Assembly: GCF_015687175.1 (NCBI RefSeq)
Contig: NZ_JADPQG010000005.1
Span: 352,271 to 416,270 of the forward strand
Source: Reinekea sp. G2M2-21
Lineage (GTDB): Bacteria > Pseudomonadota > Gammaproteobacteria > Pseudomonadales > Natronospirillaceae
Reading direction: 5' to 3'
Length of the DNA stretch: 64,000 nt
Below are positions 52,854 to 63,800 of this stretch, in pieces. Position numbers and translations under genes: made by a program. How positions within the stretch are numbered: the stretch's first letter is position 1; each line of letters opens with the position of its first letter. A model generated the notes under the pieces. That model worked only from the letters and a program-made list of their open reading frames with translations, ran no database searches and was not told the DNA's origin.

Positions 52854-53840
52854 ATGACTATTCAAAACCCCGTCATCGAATGCCGCGCAGATCCCCACAT
52901 TTATCTGCATTCCGATGGCTACTATTACTTTACCGCTTCGGTGCCGGAATACGACCGCATTGAGCTTCGTCGGGCACGTTCAATTGAGGCTCTGAATAAT
53001 ACGCCAGAGTTGGTGACGGTGTGGACAAAACCCGATTCCGGACCTTATTCAGATTTAATATGGGCGCCCGAAATCCATTTTATGGATACTCATTGGGTTA
53101 TTTATTTTGCCGCGGCCCCGAACCGAGAAGTCAAAGACGATGCCTTTCAACATCGTATGTACGCTTTGCTTTGCTACGATGATAATCCTTTAGCATCAAG
53201 TTGGGTCTTTGGCGGCCAAGTGGATTCGGGAATCGACTCTTTTTGCTTAGATGCGACTATTTTCAAACTTAGGGATCAGTGGTATTACCTCTGGGCTCAG
53301 AAAAGCCCAGATAGGCCCGGAAATTCTTGTTTGTATATCGCGACGATGGCAAGTGCGACGAAATTGTCTTCTCCGCCGGTCATGTTGTCTGCGCCGGAAT
53401 ATGACTGGGAAGTGCAGGGTTTTTTAGTGAACGAAGGTCCTTCAGTCATCCATCGTTACGGCAAGATTTTTGTGACCTATTCAGCCAGTGCGACGGACGA
53501 GCGATACTGTATGGGACTATTGTCCATCGACGAAGACTCGGATCCGCTGGATGCAGGCCAATGGCATAAAGCGTCTGAACCCGTTTTTCAAACAGACGAA
53601 CAGCGCAAGATATACGGGCCTGGCCACAATAGCTTTACCCGAAGCCAAGATGGTCAAACCGACTACCTGGTTTACCACGCTCGCAATTATAAAAATATCG
53701 AAGGTGATCCCCTTTGGGACCCAAATCGTCATACCTGTGTGCAGGTATTGCGTTGGAATGAACAGGGTGAGCCGGTGTTTGGTCGCCCGCAACAGCAAAT
53801 TGAACTGCATGCATCGGATATCTGCGATGTGGTTTTGTGA
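52854..53840 (+). CDS. GH43 family glycosidase, probable arabinofuranosidase/exo-arabinanase
   Basis: 328 residues from ATG 52,854. A five-bladed propeller enzyme of GH43: general base Asp13 in ECRADPHIYLHSDGYYYFTAS, pKa modulator Asp133 in SFCLDATIFKLRDQWYYLWAQ, and general acid Glu194 in LVNEGPSVIHRYGKIFVTYSAS. RADPHIY and the FxLDATxF block point to the subfamily of exo-alpha-1,5-L-arabinofuranosidases (GH43_26-like). No signal peptide, so it works in the cytoplasm on imported arabino-oligosaccharides, releasing L-arabinose for AraA. Last gene of the operon. Confidence 0.87.
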   Translation: MTIQNPVIECRADPHIYLHSDGYYYFTASVPEYDRIELRRARSIEALNNTPELVTVWTKPDSGPYSDLIWAPEIHFMDTHWVIYFAAAPNREVKDDAFQHRMYALLCYDDNPLASSWVFGGQVDSGIDSFCLDATIFKLRDQWYYLWAQKSPDRPGNSCLYIATMASATKLSSPPVMLSAPEYDWEVQGFLVNEGPSVIHRYGKIFVTYSASATDERYCMGLLSIDEDSDPLDAGQWHKASEPVFQTDEQRKIYGPGHNSFTRSQDGQTDYLVYHARNYKNIEGDPLWDPNRHTCVQVLRWNEQGEPVFGRPQQQIELHASDICDVVL

Positions 53841-53863
53841 CATTAAATAACGCTTTTTCCCTT

Positions 53864-53899
53864 TCTGGCAGAACATTCGTATGGCCTGCCAGATTTTTT
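53864..53899 (+). terminator. Terminator after the GH43 gene
   Basis: TCTGGCAG (53,864-53,871) and CTGCCAGA (53,886-53,893) form an 8-base stem with a 14-base loop, followed by TTTTTT. A normal intrinsic terminator ending the transporter-lacI-GH43 operon. Confidence 0.8.
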
Positions 53900-54463
53900 A
53901 CCGTATCTGTTTTTTTCCTTCGAAAGCTAAATGCTGACATAGTCACTGCCTTTGTATAGCCATGGCGCTGCCATCGGCCAGACAGGCTAAATGTTCACCC
54001 TCTGCGAGCCACGTTACGGCGGTGAAATTCATCAACTCGCTCTAACATCGGTCAATTCAGCACCGCCCTTTGGGACTTACAACGCAAAGGTTGTGCATTG
54101 TTGTAAGTTTTGCACATGACTCGCTATTTCCTGCGACCAACTTACGGGTCAGCCAATGCTTTGAAGAGATTGCGTCGTTTGTATTTGACAGGGTTGCTCT
54201 GGATAAGACTAACGTATAACGCGTCCAGATATTTTTCAGCCGTTGGCGATTTCATGATTAGGACAATAAACCCATTTCTGCCGATTTATTGCTGAGTTTA
54301 TGGATGAAACGGCTACATCGCTTTGCATCGGTGTGAATACGTTTTCAGGCTCGATAAACTCGATTTAGGTACTTGGATCGGGGGCGCAAAACCGGCGGGT
54401 ACCAGAGCCATCCATACGATAAAAATAAAAGGTGCGATTCACGGATCGCCATGGAGTAATACA
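53900..54463. promoter_or_regulatory. Leader/promoter region of the ChvE-MmsAB operon
   Basis: 560 bases without a supported gene. A 61-codon frame at 54,110-54,295 lacks a ribosome site and looks accidental. GGCGCTGCCATCGG and TTGTAAGTTTTGCACATG are present, but I cannot assign an operator. The long leader suggests multiple regulatory inputs. GGAG lies just before the ATG at 54,464. Confidence 0.4.
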
Positions 54464-55522
54464 ATGAAAATGATGAAATCCCTGCTCACGGCGGCACTCG
54501 CCGCCAGTATGTCACTGGTTGCTACATCTGCCTTGGCGAAAGATACCGTTGGTATTTCCATGCCGACTAAATCATCTTCCCGTTGGATTGCCGACGGCAA
54601 TAACATGGTCGAACAATTCAAAGACGCCGGTTACAAAACCTATTTGCAATACGCGGAAGACGACATTCCGACACAGCTGTCTCAGGTTGAAAACATGATT
54701 GTGCGGGGTGTTGACGTGCTCGTGATTGCAGCGATTGACGGCACAACGCTGTCCAGCGCATTGCAAAAAGCTGCTGACGCTGGCATTAAGGTTGTTGCGT
54801 ATGACCGACTCATCCGTGACTCGGCCAACGTTAACTATTACGCGACGTTCAACAACTTTCAGGTCGGTGTTCTGCAAGCGCAGGGTATTGAGTCTGCTCT
54901 GGGTTTAAAAAACGGTAAAGGTCCTTTTAACATCGAGTTGTTTGGCGGCTCACCGGATGACAATAACGCCTATTTCTTTTATGACGGTGCCATGTCGGTA
55001 TTGCAGCCATACATCGACAGCGGCAAGTTGAATGTTGTTTCTGGGCAGATGGGTATGGACAAAGTCTCCACTCTGCGTTGGGATGGTGCGGTAGCGCAAG
55101 CGCGTATGGATAATCTGCTCAGTGCACATTACACCGACAAGCGTATCGACGCGGTACTGTCACCTTATGACGGTTTGAGTATTGGTATTCTGTCTTCCCT
55201 GAAGGGCGTCGGTTATGGTTCTGCCGGTATGCCAATGCCTATCATTTCTGGGCAGGATGCAGAAATTCCTTCGGTTAAATCCATTCTCGCCGGTGAGCAA
55301 ACCGCGACCATCTTTAAAGATACCCGTGAATTGGCTCGTGTGACAGTCGGCATGGTTAACGCGATCATGAAAGGTACTCAACCTGAAATTAATGACACCA
55401 CAACGTACGATAACGGCGTCAAAGTGGTTCCTTCCTATCTGTTGAAGCCAGTTCTGGTTGATAAATCCAACTGGGAATCTGTGCTGATTGACAGCGGTTA
55501 CTACAAGCGCTCGCAACTGTAA
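54464..55522 (+). CDS. chvE: Monosaccharide-binding protein, ChvE-like
   Basis: 352 residues from ATG 54,464, with a signal peptide ending ATSALA before [20 protein letters not shown]. An open frame 47 codons upstream has no signal and is rejected. Type 1 periplasmic fold: [87 protein letters not shown] and [15 protein letters not shown] match ChvE/MmsE receptors for xylose, arabinose, galactose and glucose. First gene of a CUT2 operon with ATPase and permease. Confidence 0.92.
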   Translation: MKMMKSLLTAALAASMSLVATSALAKDTVGISMPTKSSSRWIADGNNMVEQFKDAGYKTYLQYAEDDIPTQLSQVENMIVRGVDVLVIAAIDGTTLSSALQKAADAGIKVVAYDRLIRDSANVNYYATFNNFQVGVLQAQGIESALGLKNGKGPFNIELFGGSPDDNNAYFFYDGAMSVLQPYIDSGKLNVVSGQMGMDKVSTLRWDGAVAQARMDNLLSAHYTDKRIDAVLSPYDGLSIGILSSLKGVGYGSAGMPMPIISGQDAEIPSVKSILAGEQTATIFKDTRELARVTVGMVNAIMKGTQPEINDTTTYDNGVKVVPSYLLKPVLVDKSNWESVLIDSGYYKRSQL

Positions 55523-55535
55523 TTTGCTCGTATCA

Positions 55536-55558
55536 AGCGCCTGCGTTGCGCAGGCGCT
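55536..55558 (+). other. Intercistronic hairpin between binding protein and ATPase genes
   Basis: AGCGCCTGCG and CGCAGGCGCT form a perfect 10-base stem with a 3-base loop and no T-tract. The position after a binding-protein gene and before its ATPase gene is that of stabilising hairpins giving excess receptor over transporter. Confidence 0.65.
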
Positions 55559-55587
55559 GTTCCTACTGACGTTAAGTGAGGTACGCA

Positions 55588-57138
55588 ATGGCAGCGATTT
55601 TAGAGATGCGCGGTATCACCAAAACATTCCCTGGTGTTAAAGCTCTGGACAATGTGAATCTGACGGTAGAAGAAGGTGAGATTCATGCCATTGTCGGTGA
55701 AAACGGGGCGGGAAAGTCGACGTTGATGAAAGTGCTCAGCGGTGTTCACCCAGCGGATAGTTACAGCGGCGACATCGTCTTCGAAAATACCGTGCAGAGC
55801 TTTTCCGGTATTGCCGACAGTGAACAAAAAGGCATTATCATCATCCACCAGGAATTGGCGCTGGTGCCGCAGTTATCGATTGCTGAAAATATTTTCCTGG
55901 GAAACGAACAGGCCAAACGGGGCTTGATCAACTGGGAACAAACCTTCAAGAAAACCCAGGCACTGCTGCAAAAGGTTGGCTTGTCTGACTCACCCGATTC
56001 TCTGATTCTGGATATTGGTGTTGGTAAGCAGCAGCTGGTGGAAATTGCCAAGGCTCTGTCCAAAAACGTAAAGCTGTTGATCTTGGACGAACCCACCGCC
56101 AGCTTGAATGAAAAAGACAGCGACGCGTTAATGGAGTTGCTGCTGGAGTTCAAACGACAGGGCATGTCCGCCATTTTGATTTCCCATAAATTAAACGAAG
56201 TACGCAAAGTCGCGGACTCCATTACGGTTATCCGTGATGGCGCGTCGATCACGACTATGGATTGCAAAACCAACCCGATTCAGGAAGCGGATATTGTCCG
56301 GCACATGGTGGGCCGCGCGTTGGAAGACCGCTTTCCACCCAAGACAGCAACAGTGGGTGACGTGGTTCTGGAAGTGAACGATTGGAACGTTTTCCACCAC
56401 ATGAAACACGACCGTCAGGTGGTCAAGAATGCGAGCCTGAACGTGCGCAAAGGTGAAGTGGTCGGCATTGCCGGGCTCATGGGCGCGGGCAGAACGGAAT
56501 TAGCCATGAGTCTGTTTGGTCGGTCGTACGGTCGGCAAATATCCGGCGAGGTTAAGTTACGCGGCGAATCGGTAAAACTGGATACCGTCGACAGCGCCGT
56601 GAAAGCCGGATTGGCGTACGTCACGGAAGATCGCAAGAATTATGGCCTGGTGTTGATCGAAGACATCGTGAAAAACATTTCGCTGGCAAACCTGAACGGC
56701 GTGTCAAACCGAGGTGTGATCGACGCGACGCAGGAATCCGGTGTGGCCGAAAAATATCGGACTGACCTGAATATTAAGTGTGCCAACGTACATCAGAAAA
56801 CAGTCAATTTGTCCGGCGGTAATCAACAAAAAGTGGTGTTGTCGAAATGGTTGTTCTCCAACCCGGATGTGTTGATTTTGGATGAGCCCACGCGCGGCAT
56901 TGATGTCGGCGCGAAGTACGAAATTTACACCATCATCGATCAGCTGGCGGCAGCCGGAAAAGGCGTGTTGATGATCTCTTCGGAAATGCCCGAGTTACTC
57001 GGCATGTGTGACCGGATTTATGTCATGAACGAAGGTGAAATGATCGGTGAATTAACGGCAGACGATGCCTCACAAGAAGCCATTATGTCCATTATTATGC
57101 AAGCGGGGAGTAAAGACTATGTCGACGCAGTCCACTGA
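55588..57138 (+). CDS. mmsA: Multiple-monosaccharide ABC transporter ATPase
   Basis: 516 residues from ATG 55,588; a GTG four codons earlier is possible. Two fused ATPase domains, as in all CUT2 systems. First: Walker [10 protein letters not shown] (near 33), [19 protein letters not shown] and [11 protein letters not shown]. Second: degenerate Walker [10 protein letters not shown] (near 295), [26 protein letters not shown] and [19 protein letters not shown]. Only the first site should hydrolyse efficiently. The YVTEDRK..G block is the GguA/MmsA/XylG mark. Confidence 0.93.
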   Translation: MAAILEMRGITKTFPGVKALDNVNLTVEEGEIHAIVGENGAGKSTLMKVLSGVHPADSYSGDIVFENTVQSFSGIADSEQKGIIIIHQELALVPQLSIAENIFLGNEQAKRGLINWEQTFKKTQALLQKVGLSDSPDSLILDIGVGKQQLVEIAKALSKNVKLLILDEPTASLNEKDSDALMELLLEFKRQGMSAILISHKLNEVRKVADSITVIRDGASITTMDCKTNPIQEADIVRHMVGRALEDRFPPKTATVGDVVLEVNDWNVFHHMKHDRQVVKNASLNVRKGEVVGIAGLMGAGRTELAMSLFGRSYGRQISGEVKLRGESVKLDTVDSAVKAGLAYVTEDRKNYGLVLIEDIVKNISLANLNGVSNRGVIDATQESGVAEKYRTDLNIKCANVHQKTVNLSGGNQQKVVLSKWLFSNPDVLILDEPTRGIDVGAKYEIYTIIDQLAAAGKGVLMISSEMPELLGMCDRIYVMNEGEMIGELTADDASQEAIMSIIMQAGSKDYVDAVH

Positions 57139-58327
57139 GTTGTCTGCACCGGTGACCAATGGTTCACGCGTGTTGACCAAATCCTGGAAAGGTAACATCC
57201 GTGAATACGGTATGTTGATGGCGTTGGTCGTTATCATGTTGTTTTTCCAATTTCTAACCGACGGAGTGTTGTTGAAGCCGTTGAACCTGACCAACCTTGT
57301 GTTGCAAAACAGCTACATCATCATCATGGCGATTGGCATGTTGCTGGTGATTGTTGCCGGACATATCGATTTGTCTGTCGGCTCTGTGGTAGGTTTTATT
57401 GGCGCCTTGGCCGCCGTGCTTATGGTGAATTTGAACTGGCCGATTATTCCGGCGGTTCTGGTCTGTTTGGTTATGGGCGGCCTGATTGGCGCTGCGCAAG
57501 GGTATTGGGTAGCCTACTATCGCATCCCCGCCTTTATTGTAACTCTGGCGGGCATGTTGGTGTTCAAGGGGCTGACGCTGGCGTTGTTGAATGGTCAGTC
57601 AGTAGGGCCGTTCCCGGATACGTTCCAGCGCCTGAGCTCTGGCTTTATACCCGATTTCTTTGGTGCTGGTGGTTTTCATGTAACGTCCTTTTTGATCGGC
57701 ATGGGGTTGATCGCCTTTCTGTTCATCACAGGGTATCAGCAACGGAAAAACCAGATAGCCCATCAGATCGCCGTTGAGCCATTGCAGTTCTTCCTGATTA
57801 AAAACATTGTATTGTCGGTGGCGGCCGGTTATATCCTGTATCTGTTGTCGACGTATCAAGGCTTGCCGAATGTCTTGATCATCATGGCGCTGTTGATTTC
57901 CGCCTATACCTTTTTTACCAACCGCTCAACCGTCGGTCGCCGCATTTACGCCATTGGCGGTAATGAAAAAGCGGCCATGCTTTCAGGTATTAACACTAAG
58001 CGTCTGACCTTCTTCACGTTTGTGAATATGGGCATGTTGGCAGCCTTAGCTGGGTTGGTTTTCGCCGCGCGGCTAAATACCGCAACACCGAAAGCGGGTC
58101 TGGCATTTGAGCTCGACGTTATTGCTGCTGTGTTTATCGGTGGTGCGTCGATGCAAGGTGGTGTTGGTAAGGTAACGGGTGCTGTTATCGGTGCTTTGGT
58201 TATGGGTGTTATGAATAATGGTATGTCGATTATGGGGATCGGCATTGATTGGCAACAGGTGATTAAAGGTTTGGTGTTGTTGGCGGCAGTGATATTTGAC
58301 GTCTACAACAAGAATAAATCTGCGTAG
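57119..58327 (+). CDS. mmsB: Multiple-monosaccharide ABC transporter permease
   Basis: 402 residues from ATG 57,119, overlapping the ATPase gene by 20 bases. CUT2 permease of the GguB/XylH group: [30 protein letters not shown], the long loop [21 protein letters not shown], and [37 protein letters not shown]. Ten to eleven helices. Completes a ChvE-MmsA-MmsB importer for pentoses or hexoses; the ara genes 12 kb away make L-arabinose a natural substrate. Confidence 0.93.
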   Translation: MSTQSTELSAPVTNGSRVLTKSWKGNIREYGMLMALVVIMLFFQFLTDGVLLKPLNLTNLVLQNSYIIIMAIGMLLVIVAGHIDLSVGSVVGFIGALAAVLMVNLNWPIIPAVLVCLVMGGLIGAAQGYWVAYYRIPAFIVTLAGMLVFKGLTLALLNGQSVGPFPDTFQRLSSGFIPDFFGAGGFHVTSFLIGMGLIAFLFITGYQQRKNQIAHQIAVEPLQFFLIKNIVLSVAAGYILYLLSTYQGLPNVLIIMALLISAYTFFTNRSTVGRRIYAIGGNEKAAMLSGINTKRLTFFTFVNMGMLAALAGLVFAARLNTATPKAGLAFELDVIAAVFIGGASMQGGVGKVTGAVIGALVMGVMNNGMSIMGIGIDWQQVIKGLVLLAAVIFDVYNKNKSA

Positions 58328-58345
58328 AGGGTCGTTAAGCCTATT

Positions 58346-58374
58346 AGCCCGCCTGAGTTTGGCGGGCTTTTTTT
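58346..58374 (+). terminator. Terminator after mmsB
   Basis: AGCCCGCC (58,346-58,353), loop TGAGTTT, GGCGGGCT (58,361-58,368), then TTTTTT. A strong intrinsic terminator 20 bases after the stop. Confidence 0.92.
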
Positions 58375-58464
58375 GTGTAACTGTTTCTTTGCAAAGCTCA
58401 TTCGGACATGACGGGTAGCCAATGAGGCACATCTCCGCGAAACGCCAATCGGCTCCCTCACAGG

Positions 58465-58692
58465 TTAACCAGGGTAGAAAACCCGGATAGCCGCGGCTAT
58501 CAGCAGCAGAATAATGATGGGTTTCAATGCAGACGATTGCCGGCTGGCTTGTTGCCATTCATCGCGTAACGCATCCAGAAGATCTTGTTCTTCTTGCGAT
58601 ATCGCTTCGCCGCTTGCTTCTTTCTTATAAAGGTTTTGCAGCTGCATTTTTTGCTTAAAGCTGAGTTCTTTTAACGACTTGTATGAATCCAT
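58465..58692 (-). CDS. Small tail-anchored protein (75 residues)
   Basis: From ATG 58,692, eight bases after AGGAGA; the frame is open 14 codons further upstream without support. The first 50 residues are a charged helical region (SLKELSFKQKMQLQNLYKKEA, ISQEEQDLLDALRDEWQQ) and residues about 55-72 are one membrane helix (LKPIIILLLIAAAIRVFY) at the C-terminus. No family recognised. Possibly part of the envelope-linked locus to its right. Confidence 0.6.
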   Translation of the reverse strand: MDSYKSLKELSFKQKMQLQNLYKKEASGEAISQEEQDLLDALRDEWQQASRQSSALKPIIILLLIAAAIRVFYPG

Positions 58693-58774
58693 GTTTTGTT
58701 TCTCCTTTGGTTGAATCGTTTTTCCACTGGTCACTGATTTGACTTTGTGCTCTCAAATAATGCGCAATAAACCG

Positions 58775-58945
58775 TCAATCGATATATGAAATATATTGCG
58801 ACTCGACGGGATTAGTGTTCGCAAGGTTCACCCCACCATCTTTAAACATTTGGTGTCCGCCACCAGAATAGGTGAGAGGCACGTCCGAGGTTAGTTTGTA
58901 CTCAATAGGTCTATCGCAATGTGATGCCTGAGAAATCCTCTGCAA
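58775..58945 (-). pseudogene. C-terminal fragment of an immunity-like lipoprotein paralogue
   Basis: The frame reads QASHCDRPIEYKLTSDVPLT, then YSGGGHQMF and a C-terminus VNLANTNPVESQYISY. This aligns with the ends of the two proteins to the right: C-x-K/R-P-I/V, SDV-x-x-x-Y-x-G-x-GH and DL-x-NT in the same order. It has no start and no N-terminal part. A decayed tandem copy. Confidence 0.65.
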
Positions 58946-58985
58946 TTAGCAGTTGCTACAACTTTATCTCTCCTTGGACGTCAAG

Positions 58986-59024
58986 CTCTGGCTCCGGCTC
59001 CGGCTCCGGCTTTGGCTACGGCTC
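58986..59024. repeat. Short GGCTCC tandem repeat
   Basis: About six imperfect copies of the hexamer GGCTCC (CTGGCTCCGGCTCCGGCTCC, then TTTGGCTACGGCTC). It falls between two decayed gene copies on the minus strand and may mark replication slippage. Not in a supported coding frame. Confidence 0.6.
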
Positions 59025-59080
59025 AGCAACCCGAACACTTATTCCGTACACCAAATAACGTCGATTTTAAAAAGCAATGC

Positions 59081-59764
59081 TTAAGGTTCGTCAGATGAAA
59101 AGGAAACAGACCTGATATTCTTAGTATTTTCCAAGTCGGGACCTTCTTTAACTCTGGCGTGGCCTGTTCCACTATAGGTAAAAGCGACATCTGACCAAAA
59201 TGAAACTTTAACCGGTTTATCGCATTGTAATAACTCTATTGTATAGCTGGAGTTTCCGAATGAGACATCATCCCAGCTGAAATCTGATTGATCAATAAAC
59301 TCAGACATCGTCATATCGCTGTTTAGTGGAGTCCCTTGAATGACGATATATGAAGTAGAAGTCATATTGGAATCGTTGACAAAGTAATATGTAAACGACT
59401 CTATCTTATCGGCCGACTCATCCTCAAACCCTAATAATGCACCATTGAACCAAGAGTAAATATTTCGTTTTGGGTAGATGGAATGGCTGATACTATATTC
59501 AAATCCCAGTGCTTTCTTAACGTTCGTAATTGTTTCATTGATTGAAAATGGGTTTCCGTTTAAATAAAGCGAGCAAGTGTCGAATCTAAGTTGGATTTCT
59601 TGTTAAGAAAACTCAGATAGATTTATTTCTTTTTCAGTTAGATTTTCTTTAAGCTTATTTTTATTCGGGTCTCGATTTTCAGAGCAAGATGAAACCATTG
59701 CGGCGACTATTAGCGTAGCCATTATTAGATTAGTTATGGTATAGGTACACCGGCGAATTTTCAT
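59081..59764 (-). pseudogene. Immunity-like lipoprotein gene interrupted by one stop
   Basis: From ATG 59,764 the frame encodes a signal peptide with lipobox (TLIVAAMVSSC), then runs to TAA at 59,603-59,605. The same frame continues without further stops (QEIQLRFDTCSLYLNGNPFS, then GFEYSISHSIY, and finally SYIVIQGTPLNSDMTM and TYSGTGHARVKEGPDLENTK) to 59,081. Alignment with the intact paralogue at 60,124 puts the stop opposite Lys in FSKQ, so an AAA-to-TAA change is likely. Full length would be about 227 residues, matching the 225 of the paralogue. Confidence 0.7.
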
Positions 59765-59822
59765 CTGGTTTGTTCTCAGTTGTTTTGAGCGAATAGTTAA
59801 TGTCTTTGGCTTTTCCACTACA

Positions 59823-59948
59823 TTAAGAATATTTGGCATAAGCCCGTGATCCAAAGTTGGTCGAATCCCTAATGCTACGTGGGTGCTTTTTTAACTCGAT
59901 GGCAATGTATTTATTGGCATTCTTTGCTTTATCTCGATCTTTTGTCAT
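59823..59948 (-). other. Short remnant frame between paralogues
   Basis: 41 codons, MTKDRDKAKNANKYIAIELK onward to SRAYAKYS. Upstream in the same frame, beyond a TAA, is a similar charged stretch (RTIKDKLVEEF). The Lys/Arg/Asp-rich composition suggests a coding remnant, perhaps of another effector or adaptor, but it is not identifiable. Confidence 0.25.
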
Positions 59949-60123
59949 GCGTCGTATCTGATCTTTATTGCGTTAAAATTCTTCTACCAGTTTGTCTTTG
60001 ATGGTGCGATCTTGAGAAGGTGTTTTCCTACTATGTCTTTCCAAATTGGAAGGGTTCCTGTGTTGCGCCAATTGGTGTTCATGATACTGGGTCCTAACAC
60101 TCAGTACTAATTGACCGGATAAT

Positions 60124-60801
60124 TTAATAAAAGCTAACTTCCAGCGATTCCACACGTGATGTATTGCTGAGGTCTGGTTCGCCCTTCAGCCTGGCATGTC
60201 CATTACCTATGTACTTGAATTTAACATCAGAGGAATAATAATAGACGATTGGTTTTGTGCAATTGTTGAAAACCCTTTCATAACTGAAATTTCCAAACTC
60301 AAACTGGTCAAACTCATAAAAGGATGACTCAACGAATTGCTTCATTGTCATACCTTTGCCTAGAGGTGTGCCTTCAACTAAAACGTAAAATTCCGTATTT
60401 TCGAAATACGTGTGTTCAAAATTAATTGAGAACAGGTTTATTCTGTTGTCTGCTAGGTTCTCACGAATAACTAATGCACCATCAAGCCAATAGCTGGCAA
60501 TGTTTGTGTTTGATTGCTCCTCTCTTTCTGGGGCGCCCAGTTTGTTTTTTATTTTTTCAGAAACCCCTCCCAATTCAAAACCGGTATCGTTGTAACGGAA
60601 ATTGCACCCGTTAAGTTCAATTCGGTGTGCTTGCTTCGAAAAAGCCGAAAGCATTCTACGCGCTTCGGGTGTATCTCTTAGCATGCTTTGAACAGCTATT
60701 TGTTCCTTCTTTTCTTCAAAGCACGCTGTCAAGGTGGCGCAACTCGCCAATAGAATTAAGTAAGTAAATAGAGCGCTTCTAATGCAACTATAATTGTTCA
60801 T
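60124..60801 (-). CDS. Immunity-like lipoprotein downstream of the T6SS effector
   Basis: 225 residues. N-terminal hydrophobic segment with lipobox candidates LASC (Cys21) and LTAC (Cys27), so a periplasm-facing lipoprotein. The domain RIELNGCNFRYNDTGFELGGVSEKIKNKLG, YWLDGALVI, INLFSINFEH, FYVLVEGTPLGKGMTMKQFV resembles the DUF7738-type fold seen beside T6SS effectors, a pattern-level impression. Conserved Cys pair around residues 66 and 177. Only eight bases separate it from the effector gene, so it is cotranscribed and is the natural candidate immunity protein. Two decayed copies follow. Confidence 0.7.
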   Translation of the reverse strand: MNNYSCIRSALFTYLILLASCATLTACFEEKKEQIAVQSMLRDTPEARRMLSAFSKQAHRIELNGCNFRYNDTGFELGGVSEKIKNKLGAPEREEQSNTNIASYWLDGALVIRENLADNRINLFSINFEHTYFENTEFYVLVEGTPLGKGMTMKQFVESSFYEFDQFEFGNFSYERVFNNCTKPIVYYYSSDVKFKYIGNGHARLKGEPDLSNTSRVESLEVSFY

Positions 60802-60808
60802 AGGCTAA

Positions 60809-63800
60809 CTAATCTAAATAGTTTCTTGAAAAAATGAGTTTTGGAACAATCATTTCCTGACCAGCATAAATGGTATCGTTTGTGTAGCCGTTCAACTCTT
60901 TAAGCTCAGCAATACTGCTGTCGCAACGCTTGGCTATTGAACCTAGTGTATCACCGGGTTTTATTTTGTAGATGTAGCCGTTATTGTATTCCGTGTCGTC
61001 AGACTCAATGGCAGACTTACAGAAATCAGGCTTTGGGTATTTGGCATCCCACTTTAATTTCAGTGCATTTGCTCGCTTACGTTGCGCTTTACTCTTTTTG
61101 CGTGCCGTTTTGATGAAGGCGTTAAAAACCCCGTTGTCATTGATCTGGTCGTCATCTCCGCCTGTAAAGAATACTTCCAACTTTTCAATAGTTTTTACGG
61201 TTGCAGGATTCTCAAGGAAGTCATCTATATTCTTGAATGTCTCTTCCATTTCATCAATGGCATGCAGTGTGCGGTCAATAATTGCACTGGGCGTGCTCGC
61301 CATGCATATTTCTTGCCGGTGGTCCATCGCCCATGCTTCTACAATAGGATCTTGCCAAGTGGAGGTAACTGGGTGACGCATGATTTTATCAACGACTTTA
61401 ATGGCGTCATTGACACTGCCAGCATTCGTCCAGACATCCATCATTTTTTCACCTACTTGCTTAACGGCTTCAACTGCTAATTTTGCGGATAGATTATGCA
61501 GTGGTGCTTCAAGGTCATCTTTTGCGACTTGGGTATGCGACGGATTTGTTCCAATAGAAAACTTTCCAAGTTCCATCATATCCAAATCTTTATCGAGCAA
61601 TACCTGTGCGTCATTCAAGTTTGCAGCGACAGCCTTAATCAAGAAGTATTGCGTAAATTTGAACATTAGTCCAATGCGCTCACTAACCCAATGAAAGCCT
61701 TTTTGTACGGCGTCAGGTAAATAGTTCTTGAAACGAGTGAACTGATCCCTGACTGAAAGCAACATCTCAAAACTGGCTGCATAGCTATCGTCATCGGTTC
61801 CTGTTTTGTCTTGACCTTGGGCACGGTCTATATCTCTGAGGATTTCAAGAATCAGTACATCGTTAAAGGTACGGGTGCCGGGTTTTGTTTCTTCCCATGC
61901 GGTTAATTCTAGGTTAAACAACACATGATTCAGTACCGGTAGAACGCTCGCCGCTGTATCTATCATACCAAAAGTACCTGTGACAACAGGTATATAGCTA
62001 GCGAGTCTGTTGGCAGGTTTGTTGCCTATGTGAACGTTTTGATGGGTATTCAGTATTAAGTGTTTGTCATCAAAACCAACGCCGGCGTATAGGTCTTCGT
62101 ATTTATATTTGAATGTATTTCCGTCAACGGTTACTTCGTCCACCCATGGAAATACGAAAGGTTCTATTGATTTAATCAGGCTGATTTCAGTGTAGTTTGT
62201 GTGAGCAAAATAATCCTCAAGAGTATGCATTGCGGCACCGAAGTCGACGAGTACTTGGGTGTTGTTGAGCCCATTTGGAACCGCAGCCTTTTTGAGTTGC
62301 TTCACTATGTATTCGTAAGCCGTTGGAAACGATTCCCCTTCTATCTGATATTTGTGTTTGCTGCGTATGTAGTTTTTCATGCCAAAATCTTTGTTGATTT
62401 CATGCAATTCATGGTTGTCAGCTACATATCCGACAAATTTATGGTATAGAGTTTTATCCTCTCGGTTGCCGCCCTCAGAAGTTTGACCCAGACCCAGAGG
62501 GTTATCAATATGTTCTTCTGGTCGATAGACACCAAGAACGTCTGGTGTAATGGGTAAAAACTGTTCACGAAAGACCTTTATGTGTCCGTTGTAGTCCTTA
62601 ACATTTTCTTCGGTCATTTTTTTCTGATGAACGAATTCTTTTATTGCACCGAGTTCAACGACTGTTGTCAGAGCTTCTACTGAAAGCATGACAGGGTGAA
62701 ACTGCACCGTTTCCCAAGTTAATTTGAACCTAAACCAGTCGAGCTCAACGCCAGAAGGGATGTCCATGGTTGAAGTGTGTTCTTCATTCATGTTGTTTGT
62801 GGCGAAGGTCCCAGGATTAACTGGCGTCTGCGAGTCTAAGGAATCGGTTACATTCGCCATTGGGCGAACGGTCATCGGGTCAACCAACTGGGAGAAGTCG
62901 CGTAGCCAGTTGCCTAGGTATACGGTGTTTAAAATACGATCTACATCTTTTTTAGATAAATCAATATTCTTATTTATAGTTAATTCCACTAGGGCTTTTA
63001 AAGCTTCATTCTCCACATCTCCATGCCCGTACTTACCATGCACCCCCATATAACCGGCTTTATAAAACTCGAATTCTCCGTAATTGTCGTCTTGCTGCTG
63101 TCGGTCTTCATTGACATAGGCTTTGAGTTCATTGTGCAAGTCAGAAAAATCCCAGACTAATGATACTTCTGCACCGTCGATCAAGGCATCCGCAAAGTAC
63201 TGATCTGATTTTTCTAGTGGATTGAGTTGTAAAACGTTATAGGCGAATTTAGCTCCTTCGTCTTTTAGAGCATCGGGACGTTGTGTTTTTGCGTAATGAT
63301 TTCGCAATAGGTAGTCGAGATAATGACCATATTCTTCGATAAGAATAGTCATCAGCTCTCCACGTTTATCGTTGTCAGCAGTAGCATCTCGAATTACTTT
63401 TTCAGATACCCATATTTCTTGCTTTGAACCATTGTTAAAGAAGGCCGCTATACCGGACCCAAGTGGAATGGTTTTTTTAACAACAAAACGTGGTGTAAGA
63501 ATTGTATGCTCCGCTTTTGCGTCCCAGTACAGTTCTTCGTAAGCCTTTGCTGGAATGTCCAAACCGAAAATATCGATAAACACACCCATAAACATAGCCA
63601 AACTGTCTTTTTGAGCCATTAGGGTGAGTTGTTCTTTCGCGAAAATGGATCTTAATTCAACAGCAGACGTTTCGGTTTCATCCTCGACGATGTTTCGTTC
63701 AATCATTTTTCGCTCATAGGGCGTAAGAACGTCTTTCGAATCTACGAATGTTTCCAGCTCTAAGGGAGCGATATCGTTCACCCGTTTTGGTTTAAAGGTT

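Noticed and set aside
54110..54295. 61-codon frame upstream of the ChvE-like gene
   Set aside because: Starts without a ribosome site in a long leader and has no domain-like pattern; treated as accidental.
59973..60155. 60-codon minus-strand frame overlapping the end of the immunity-like gene
   Set aside because: Overlaps the certain gene by 32 bases in another frame. The downstream part may be a remnant, but no product can be named.
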